The notes beneath the pieces are model-generated. The model ran no database searches. It saw only the letters and a program-made list of their open reading frames with translations, and had not been told where the DNA came from. 64,000 bases of DNA from positions 434,001 through 498,000 of the forward strand of contig NC_035927.1 of assembly GCF_000348985.1 (NCBI RefSeq). Reading direction: 5' to 3'. How positions within the stretch are numbered: position 1 is the first letter of the stretch; the number at the start of each line of letters is the position of its first letter. Source of the stretch: Huiozyma naganishii CBS 8797 (taxonomy: Eukaryota > Ascomycota > Saccharomycetes > Saccharomycetales > Saccharomycetaceae). The translations under genes and the position numbers were made by a program. Of the stretch, positions 57,602 through 64,000 are shown one piece after another.

Positions 57602-59653
57602 TTACAATTCGTCGTGTTCGAAGTAGTCAGCGTCCTCGTCGTTCTCATCCTCTTCGTCCTCTAAGGGAGCGCCGTCGCCAGCGGAGCCGTACAGTTTGGA
57701 GGTGATTGGGTACGCAACCTTGGACAGACCCTCGTACTTCTCGTCGAAGTCCTCCGCCATGGCAGCATCGAAGTTGTCCTCTAGCCACTCGAGCGTGTCG
57801 TTAACAGCGTCCAACAGAGTCTCTTTGTCATCCTCTTCGAGGTTGTCGCCGAGTTCTGCGTTCAATTGGTTCTTCAACGAGTGTGCGTAGTTCTCAAGTT
57901 TGTTTCTGGACTCGACCTTAGTCTTGAATGCTTCGTCCTCGGAGGCGTACTTCTCGGCCTCTTCGACCATCTTGTCGATCTCATCTTGAGTCAGTCTACC
58001 CTTGTCGTTCGTGATGGTGATGGACTCGGATTTACCAGTACCCTTATCCGTCGCTGAGACGGTCAAGATACCGTTAGCATCCAAAGCGAAAGTGACCTCG
58101 ATCTGTGGGATACCTCTTGGTGCTGGTGGGATACCTGTCAATTCGAATTTCCCCAACAAGTTGTTATCCTTCGACATTGCTCTCTCACCTTCAAACACTT
58201 GGATCATGACTGTTGGTTGGTTGTCCACCGCTGTAGAGAAGATCTGCGATTTCTTTGTTGGGATAGCGGTGTTCCTCTTGATCAGAGGGGTCATGACACC
58301 ACCTGTCGTTTCAATACCTAGAGTCAAGGCGTTAACGTCCAGCAGGACAATGTCTTCGACACCTTCCTCACCGGAGAGGACACCTGCTTGAACGGCAGCA
58401 CCGTATGCGACTGCCTCATCAGGGTTAATCCCCTTTGAAGTCTTTTTCCCATCGAAGAAGGATTCTAGTAGTTGTTGCACCTTGGGGATTCTAGTGGACC
58501 CACCAACAAGCACAATATCATCTATGTCCTTCTTGGATAAGCCAGCGTCCTCAAGTACTTTCTGTACTGGCTTCAAAGTCTTCTTGAACAGGTCCAAGTT
58601 AAGTTCTTCGAATTTAGCTCTTGTCAAAGTTTCACTTAGATCAATCCCATCAACGAAGGAATCGATTTCGATTCTAGTGGACATTTGACTCGACAGGGCA
58701 CGCTTAGCCTTCTCAGCCTCACGTTTCAACTTGGCAAGAGCCTTGTTGTTATCGGAGACGTCAACGCCATGTTTCTTCTTGAAAGTCTTGATCAATTGAC
58801 GAACGATCTTGTAATCGAAATCCTCACCCCCCAAGTGTGTATCACCGGAAGTGGCTTGTACTTCGAATACACCATTTTCAATAGACAACAGAGACACATC
58901 GAAGGTCCCACCACCAAGATCGTACACGATGATCTGGTGTTCCTTCTCGTTCTTGTCCAACCCGTAAGCGATCGCAGCCGCTGTGGGTTCGTTGACGATC
59001 CGAAGAACGTTTAGACCAGCGATAGTCCCCGCATCTTTGGTGGCCTGTCTCTGAGCGTCGTTGAAATACGCTGGTACAGTGACCACGGCGTGAGTGACCT
59101 TCTTACCCAAGTAATCCTCTGCGATCTGTTTCATCTTCCCCAAGATCATCCCTGAGATCTCTTCAGCGGAAAATTGTTTCAGTTCACCCTTCACTTTAAC
59201 CTCTACAGCGGGTTTCCCCTTGTTATTTACGACAGAGAAGGGTAAATGCTTGATATCTTTTTGAACAGATCTGTCATCGAACTTCAACCCAATCAGTCTC
59301 TTAATATCGAAAACAGTGTTAGTAGGGTTAGCAGCGACTTGGTTCTTCGCGGCGTCACCAATGAGTCTCTCATCATCGGTAAACGCGACGTACGATGGGG
59401 TAATTCTGTTCCCCTGCTCGTTCGCCAAGATCTCCGTCTTCCCGTTCTTCATCACGGCGACACACGAGTACGTAGTCCCCAAATCAATACCAATCACAGT
59501 GCCGTAGCTGTCCTCTGCATCAGCACCGCGAACAAAGAGGGACCCACTGCCAGAATGAGCCGCCATGGGCAACACGAACACAAACAGCGCGTACAGCAGC
59601 GCCCCGAGGGGCACCGCCCACTGCGAACCTCTCCTTCCTTGCAATCCCAGCAT
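57602..59653 (-). CDS. KAR2: ER lumenal Hsp70 chaperone BiP
   Basis: 683 residues from the ATG at 59653 (S. cerevisiae 682). A long N-region and hydrophobic core ([12 protein letters not shown]) form the signal peptide. The Hsp70 signatures are [13 protein letters not shown], the [15 protein letters not shown] segment and the [16 protein letters not shown] segment. The substrate-binding domain follows, and the C-terminus is an acidic stretch ending in the retention signal HDEL (680-683). The chaperone drives translocation, folding, ERAD and karyogamy in the ER lumen, and is the classic unfolded-protein-response target. An open frame continues upstream of the ATG, but that part overlaps the TAD2 gene and is unconserved. 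Strong codon bias. It matches YJL034W. Confidence 0.98.
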   Translation of the reverse strand: MLGLQGRRGSQWAVPLGALLYALFVFVLPMAAHSGSGSLFVRGADAEDSYGTVIGIDLGTTYSCVAVMKNGKTEILANEQGNRITPSYVAFTDDERLIGDAAKNQVAANPTNTVFDIKRLIGLKFDDRSVQKDIKHLPFSVVNNKGKPAVEVKVKGELKQFSAEEISGMILGKMKQIAEDYLGKKVTHAVVTVPAYFNDAQRQATKDAGTIAGLNVLRIVNEPTAAAIAYGLDKNEKEHQIIVYDLGGGTFDVSLLSIENGVFEVQATSGDTHLGGEDFDYKIVRQLIKTFKKKHGVDVSDNNKALAKLKREAEKAKRALSSQMSTRIEIDSFVDGIDLSETLTRAKFEELNLDLFKKTLKPVQKVLEDAGLSKKDIDDIVLVGGSTRIPKVQQLLESFFDGKKTSKGINPDEAVAYGAAVQAGVLSGEEGVEDIVLLDVNALTLGIETTGGVMTPLIKRNTAIPTKKSQIFSTAVDNQPTVMIQVFEGERAMSKDNNLLGKFELTGIPPAPRGIPQIEVTFALDANGILTVSATDKGTGKSESITITNDKGRLTQDEIDKMVEEAEKYASEDEAFKTKVESRNKLENYAHSLKNQLNAELGDNLEEDDKETLLDAVNDTLEWLEDNFDAAMAEDFDEKYEGLSKVAYPITSKLYGSAGDGAPLEDEEDENDEDADYFEHDEL

Positions 59654-59966
59654 CCGTTGGAGTCTTCGGCAAACGACCAAGTCAGTCCAGGTAAGAGCCC
59701 GCACGCAAGCCCAGAAAGACAGCACACTCTTTTTTATATAGTAATTTTCCTGCTCCCGCAAGTGAGAAAAGAACAGCGAAGAACAGCGAAGAAAAAAAAG
59801 CAGAGAAACGGTCGACGTGTCAAAAACGTCTCGGCGGCAAAAAAACAGAAAAAACAGAAAAAAAAAAGTTTGTGTTTTGTTCGGACTGAAACGTGTCGCT
59901 GTTTCGTGTCGCGCTGTTGTAGCTGTTGCTCCGGGTCTCCGGGGTCTCCGCAGTGACGCCGCTGCG
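59654..59966. promoter_or_regulatory. Divergent KAR2/TAD2 promoter
   Basis: 313 bases between the two starts. It contains TTTTTTATATAG at 59728-59739 (KAR2 side), a direct repeat GAACAGCGAA twice (59771-59790) with heat-shock-element-like GAA units, a UPRE-like site, and A-rich tracts around 59836-59867. Confidence 0.7.
59810..59821 (+). promoter_or_regulatory. UPRE-like (Hac1) site upstream of KAR2
   Basis: GGTCGACGTGTC matches 9 of 12 bases of the S. cerevisiae KAR2 UPRE GGACAGCGTGTC and contains GACGTGTC, close to the UPRE-2 core. It is about 160 bp upstream of KAR2. A second ACGTGTCG lies near 59893. Hac1 regulation is inferred. Confidence 0.6.
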
Positions 59967-60806
59967 ATGACCGAGGATGAGCTGTTCATGCGGGACGCCG
60001 TGCGGCTCGCGCGGCACGCCCTGGACCACGGCGAGACGCCCGTCGCGTGCGTGTTTGTGTCGCGGGCGCTGCGAGAGGTCGTCGCCTTCGGGGTGAACGC
60101 CACGAGCAGGGACCACTGCGGGACGGCGCACGCGGAGTTGCAGGCGATCAGGCAGTGGCAGGAGCGGTGGGGGGGCAGCGGTGGTGCCAGTGGCGGTACC
60201 GGGGGCGAAGCCACTGGCACTGGCGTCCCCGGCAGTTTCTCCGATCTCTGCGTCTACGTCACCGTCGAGCCCTGCGTCATGTGCGCCTCCGCACTGCGGC
60301 AAATCGGAGTCTCGAAAGTGTACTTCGGCTGTGCGAACGACCGGTTCGGCGGGAACGGTACCGTCCTGTCGCTAAACTCCCCGCAGTCCCGGTCCCTGGG
60401 CGCAACCCCGCCCTACGCGGCTGTGCCCGGCCTGTTCCGGCGCGAGGCGATCATGTTGCTGCGGTACTTCTACGTTAGAGAGAACGACAAGGCCCCGCAG
60501 GCGCGATCTAAGGGGAACAGGGACATCAACACTAGGGATTTCCCACCGTTGCACTGGGGGCGGTACATTGGTCGCGAGGAGTTTGGTAGAGAGTTTGGCT
60601 CAAGGGAACTACACAGGTACGATGACGATCTCGATCTTGCTGGTGATGGGGTTGCGGACCACGGTATCGACTGGACACTCATAGACTCGAGGCACGACCG
60701 CATTGTGGATGCTCTTACCGAGCGCCTCGACACCCTGGAACGCAGCGGTAGGTACCATTTTGGGAAAAAACGTAAGATTGCCGCAGAAAGCAATATAATA
60801 ACTTGA
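59967..60806 (+). CDS. TAD2: tRNA adenosine-34 deaminase catalytic subunit
   Basis: 279 residues from the ATG at 59967 ([12 protein letters not shown]); the frame continues upstream without ATG-supported similarity. Cytidine-deaminase-fold motifs are the zinc ligand and proton shuttle HAE at 55-57 and the PCVMC zinc pair (C103, C106). Between them lies a Gly/Ser/Thr-rich insertion (about residues 69-90). A C-terminal extension (about 190-279) is charged. Tad2 forms a heterodimer with Tad3 that converts A34 to inosine in tRNA anticodons. The first half is extremely GC-rich. It matches YJL035C, divergent from KAR2 as in S. cerevisiae. Confidence 0.94.
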   Translation: MTEDELFMRDAVRLARHALDHGETPVACVFVSRALREVVAFGVNATSRDHCGTAHAELQAIRQWQERWGGSGGASGGTGGEATGTGVPGSFSDLCVYVTVEPCVMCASALRQIGVSKVYFGCANDRFGGNGTVLSLNSPQSRSLGATPPYAAVPGLFRREAIMLLRYFYVRENDKAPQARSKGNRDINTRDFPPLHWGRYIGREEFGREFGSRELHRYDDDLDLAGDGVADHGIDWTLIDSRHDRIVDALTERLDTLERSGRYHFGKKRKIAAESNIIT

Positions 60807-60865
60807 TGTACGTATTTTTTTTTATTCATTTATCTCTGTATACATAAACTTCGGGGATTCCCTCT

Positions 60866-62107
60866 CTACCCCCCCAGCTCCGCGTCCACGGCGGTCCACG
60901 TCTCGAGCATCTGCTCGTAAAACTCAATGTGGTGGTCGGCAAGTTCTCCCAGAGACCGTTTCAGTTCCTGCGTGCGGACCCGCTCGAACTGGGCAACCTC
61001 CCGCAGAGTCTCCAGTTCAAACGCATCCGCTACCTGTTTCGCACTCTCAAGTGCTCCACCAAGTGACGATATCTTGCCCTCCAGTTTAGTAATCTTCTCC
61101 CTCCGCGCGGCCTCCTGGTTCACACCAGCGAACTCTTCTAACTTGTTCGTAAAAAAATTGTGGCCACCGTACCCGGCGATCAGTTGGTCACGTTCTCGTA
61201 CCGCTTTCGTCAAGTACTCGCTCAATTGTTCGTAATCGATCTGTTTCTGATCCTTCAATTTTAATTGCTGCCGTAGACTGTCAATGTAATGTTCCAAATC
61301 CCTCAGATCAACAAGCAACTCGTAGTCCAAGTACTTGTTCAAATCACTCACACCGTAAGAAAGCCGCGTCAATGCCTCGTTGAATGTCTGCCATTGCTTC
61401 CCAGAGGTATGTGTGCCCTCCAGTTCACGCAACTCAGCTACATGTGTGCCAAGCCGGGCAAGGTCGTCCACAAGAACGTCGTTCCTCTTGACAACTTTGT
61501 GGAAAGTACGGTCCAGCCGCCCAACGGTACGGTCCAGCCGGTCGTTCCGCTCACGGACCTCCACACACTCGTCGCTCTGCGCGTGCACACTCTTAAAAGC
61601 GTTCATGAACGCATCAGTGACCTCCTCACGTCTAGCACCACCACCACCAGCAGCCTGCCTCGACACCAACGACCGTTTCGCTCGGTCCCACTCCTCATCC
61701 CGCATCAGAAACGACCGCAACAAATCACTCCGAGACAGAGCCTCATGTGCAGCGACCCGCCTCAAGAAATTCTGCAGACTGTGACACCGTTTCGCTGTAA
61801 ACCGCTGGCTGAACCGGTCACTAGTGATCGACACAAGCACTTTCTTCTCCGGGAGAGGCGGCACCACACACGTGGGGTGTTCCTCGGCAAGGTAGTCGTG
61901 CAACAACTGCAAATCGCTGAACCGTCTATGCACCACGACGATGCGCGCACCTTGCGTCTTTGTAGAGATCTGGTAACTCACGTACGACCCTTGGTCCCCA
62001 GTCCGCTTCTGCGGGTCAGAAACGGTGATGTCCAACGTGCCAAGGTGCCCAGCATCCGAAGAACCCTCGATCCCGCTCGCCATTCCGTCTACAGTACTGA
62101 CGCCCAT
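60866..62107 (-). CDS. SNX4: Sorting nexin Snx4/Atg24
   Basis: 413 residues (S. cerevisiae 423). The N-terminal PX domain (about 22-140) includes VVHRRFSDLQLLHDYLAEEHP and KRCHSLQNFLRRV, with the Arg-Arg-Phe motif for phosphatidylinositol 3-phosphate. A C-terminal BAR-type coiled-coil domain (about 165-410) follows. Snx4 pairs with Snx41 or Snx42 for retrieval of SNAREs such as Snc1 from endosomes and for selective autophagy. A second ATG eight codons in is possible. It matches YJL036W, convergent with TAD2. Confidence 0.94.
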   Translation of the reverse strand: MGVSTVDGMASGIEGSSDAGHLGTLDITVSDPQKRTGDQGSYVSYQISTKTQGARIVVVHRRFSDLQLLHDYLAEEHPTCVVPPLPEKKVLVSITSDRFSQRFTAKRCHSLQNFLRRVAAHEALSRSDLLRSFLMRDEEWDRAKRSLVSRQAAGGGGARREEVTDAFMNAFKSVHAQSDECVEVRERNDRLDRTVGRLDRTFHKVVKRNDVLVDDLARLGTHVAELRELEGTHTSGKQWQTFNEALTRLSYGVSDLNKYLDYELLVDLRDLEHYIDSLRQQLKLKDQKQIDYEQLSEYLTKAVRERDQLIAGYGGHNFFTNKLEEFAGVNQEAARREKITKLEGKISSLGGALESAKQVADAFELETLREVAQFERVRTQELKRSLGELADHHIEFYEQMLETWTAVDAELGG

Positions 62108-62243
62108 CGCAAGTGTACGTTGGGGGGAGGGGAGAAGGGAGGCATCTAGTCAACGGTTAAAGCTACCTTTTTAATATTTCTACAGAATATCTTTCAAAAC
62201 TTACACTACGCCGCAAGGATCGTAGAAGGATCCCCCCCACGCG

Positions 62244-63542
62244 ATGCAATTGCGGGAATGCGTTGGCAGCGAGCTGCCCGTGGGCGAGGAGTTCCAATTG
62301 CTGCAATTGCAGAGCAACCCAGCGGAGGTCCCAGCACTTTTCACGGCGCGGAGATCAGCGGGTCGCAACAAAACGACAGTCAAGACACAACACTTCTTCG
62401 CGCTATGCCACGCAGAGAGAGTCGTGTTCGCCCTCGAGGTGTACTGCTACGTAACCCTTGGTGGGAGGGACGGACGCCCAGAACGCCTGCTTTTCGTCTC
62501 AAAGGCTGACACTAACGGGTACGCGCAGTGCCGGTTCAGTGCGGGCGGCGTCACGCGCGCTTTACTCCGATACGTGCTCGCCATCAACCCCGAGTACTAC
62601 CTCCAAAGAGTGAAACCCTTGAAGAGGAAGTTCTCCGGCACCGACAAACGTAAACTTGTCGTCGGTGCCGTGTCCACGGGCAATGCACTCAAAATCCTTG
62701 CAGACAGGATCGAGGCACTAACTACTCCGGAAACTACAGACAGGGACAGGTTCTACACTACAAGTGCCCTAGACAACCCACAGGAATGCGTCACTAAATT
62801 ATGCCTCTTCACAAGACCAGCGGACCACTACCTTTTTAATGGGTCCGCACAGAACAGCGGCAAACACAGAATGAACGGACAGCAGCTTTTGGACTGGTGG
62901 CTGCACATCTTGGATAACATCCTATGCGAGCAGTTTGAGCAGAGTACGACACACGCGTGTCTGAGAGTCCCCGGGGAGGAACCAGTGCGCATCCGCAGAC
63001 ACCTAAGGGACTGCCAGTTTGCAAACTGGACCGTGGGGGACATCTTCGGCGGCAGTGGGGACTCACCCGCAGTATACCATGTGCCCTTGTTCCCTGACGA
63101 CCCAAAATCACGGTTCCTACACCAACTGGAGTCCGAGAACAGACTGACAAACACAACACTGACCAATTTCTGGACAGAGCTACAGGAGAGACAGGAGTTC
63201 AAGCTGAGCGTGCTTGTCTCTGTGGTCGGTATCTCTGGATCCACAAAGGATGCACCACACCATAGACCTTGCCAGGGGGAGGACGTCATCGTGGCCGATT
63301 CCGCAAAGACGTTTAACTACATCAAAAATTATATCACCGCAGAGGACTACGACACAGAGGAGGGTGCCCTTGAAGCGTTTGCGAACATCCAGGACTGCCT
63401 CTCCTATCGCATGAATTCTGCGATGGTACCAATACAGGGCCAGAAGGATTACTCACAAATTCGCACAGACAAGAAAAGTGTACCGAAAGAACCCACAGTC
63501 ACTCTGCTCCAGCCGCGCACGAAAATCAAAGTTAATAAATAG
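62244..63542 (+). CDS. RTT109: Histone H3 lysine-56 acetyltransferase
   Basis: 432 residues (S. cerevisiae 436). Conserved blocks are STVKTQHFF-like KTQHFFALCHAERVVFALEVY, LLFVSKADTNGY, LCLFTRPADHYLF, the VYHVPLFPDDPKSRFLHQLE segment with the D285-D286 pair equivalent to the S. cerevisiae catalytic-region D287/D288, and FWTELQERQEFKLSV. The C-terminus is basic. Rtt109 with Asf1 and Vps75 acetylates newly made H3 at K56 and K9 in replication-coupled chromatin assembly. In S. cerevisiae it is YLL002W on chromosome XII, so its adjacency to SNX4 is a gene-order difference. It is divergent from SNX4 with 136 bp between the starts. Confidence 0.96.
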   Translation: MQLRECVGSELPVGEEFQLLQLQSNPAEVPALFTARRSAGRNKTTVKTQHFFALCHAERVVFALEVYCYVTLGGRDGRPERLLFVSKADTNGYAQCRFSAGGVTRALLRYVLAINPEYYLQRVKPLKRKFSGTDKRKLVVGAVSTGNALKILADRIEALTTPETTDRDRFYTTSALDNPQECVTKLCLFTRPADHYLFNGSAQNSGKHRMNGQQLLDWWLHILDNILCEQFEQSTTHACLRVPGEEPVRIRRHLRDCQFANWTVGDIFGGSGDSPAVYHVPLFPDDPKSRFLHQLESENRLTNTTLTNFWTELQERQEFKLSVLVSVVGISGSTKDAPHHRPCQGEDVIVADSAKTFNYIKNYITAEDYDTEEGALEAFANIQDCLSYRMNSAMVPIQGQKDYSQIRTDKKSVPKEPTVTLLQPRTKIKVNK

Positions 63543-64000
63543 GGAGTGTGGTCGCTATTTTGTTAGCCAATTACCCAATGGACCTTATACAATACATGAT
63601 TCCCTCTTTGCAAGAGAGTCTGAGACCAACATACCGGAATAAATAAGTTCTTCAAGTGCACAAGGGGGCTGCATCGATACTGTGGCATGACCATGACCAC
63701 CCAAACATCGAGGCCCCAATGGTTACAGACTGTATGCATCTCCCATTTTATAGACCATTTATACCATAGCAATAGAAAAGTGTACTTCATAATACCATCC
63801 CAGCAGAGCGTACTGACAACACTCCCATTAGTGAAATACATAATCATATGGAACGCAAACTTTGTCACAATTTGCCAAGTACCACCGCTCCGAAAAGATG
63901 GTGGCTGAAACAGCAAGGCCATTGATATACGTCTCTTAAGCTTTGTAAGTGACAAGAGGCAGCAACGACAAGAAGGCTAATTAAATTGCGAGTATTTTTG
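63543..64000. other. Gene-free window end downstream of RTT109
   Basis: 458 bases. Overlapping frames of up to 130 codons exist on both strands, but neither has recognisable similarity. They overlap each other over most of their length, so I do not call a gene. The window edge prevents seeing the next neighbour. Confidence 0.5.

Noticed and set aside
59654..60220. Upstream continuation of the KAR2 frame (about 190 extra codons)
   Set aside because: It overlaps the first part of TAD2 on the other strand, has no similarity, and the signal peptide of BiP begins exactly at the ATG at 59653.

Overview
The window is chromosomal DNA from a budding yeast of the family Saccharomycetaceae. Genes are compact and almost intronless, and almost every protein has a recognisable Saccharomyces cerevisiae counterpart. 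The one mRNA intron has an exact GTATGT / TACTAAC / AG set, and the tRNA-Trp gene carries a yeast-type intron. By eye the GC content is in the mid-40s percent. Genes 1 to about 46.8 kb follow one line that interleaves orthologues from S. cerevisiae chromosome VII (YGL101-YGL127, then YGL062-YGL057) and chromosome II (YBR242-YBR216), which are sister tracks of the whole-genome duplication. Several genes expected between them, such as NSA1, PRP5, ABD1, ROT2 and MCX1, are absent. That pattern suggests a post-duplication yeast outside Saccharomyces whose duplicates were lost differently. A moderately GC-rich Kazachstania or Naumovozyma would fit; the species is an inference, not something the sequence proves.

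Layout. 0.2-13.3 kb: HD-domain nucleotidase, VPS73-like transporter, MLC1, RMD9, YGL108C-like lipid-anchored protein, CUE3, ARC40, DAD3, TAF6, SLD3. 13.7-22.9 kb: a run of minus-strand genes, PBP2, an OPT transporter, SNF4, CDC20 and a YGL117W-like gene. 22.9-24.9 kb: a gene-poor stretch holding an intron-bearing tRNA-Trp. 24.9-39.9 kb: COQ8, PRP43, GPG1, NAB2, RPS2, MON1, MET13, SCS3, MED31. 40.1-50.3 kb: pyruvate carboxylase, DUO1, a YBP1/YBP2 gene, PKP2, RAD6 (with an intron that S. cerevisiae RAD6 lacks) and GEP7. 50.4-52.0 kb: tRNA-Lys, a solo LTR with target-site duplication, a probable second LTR, and tRNA-Met. This is also where gene order jumps to a block matching S. cerevisiae chromosome X: VPS53, HCA4, KAR2, TAD2, SNX4. 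RTT109 (chromosome XII in S. cerevisiae) closes the window.

These are mostly housekeeping genes with no operon logic. Shared themes are visible, however: two subunits of the DASH kinetochore complex (DAD3, DUO1); ribosome-biogenesis helicases with PAC/RRPE promoters (PRP43, HCA4); mitochondrial factors (RMD9, COQ8, PKP2, GEP7); endosome and Golgi traffic (MON1, VPS53, SNX4); and DNA replication and chromatin (SLD3, RTT109, RAD6). Recognisable regulatory sites include paired Met31/32 sites before MET13, a UPRE-like site before KAR2, an Mcm1-like site before CDC20, a Rap1 site before RPS2, three Reb1 sites, and a genomic oligo(A) tract in the NAB2 3' region. I did not find a novel multi-gene system. 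The most unusual items are the RAD6 intron, the tRNA/LTR-marked synteny breakpoint, and the tRNA-Trp variant.
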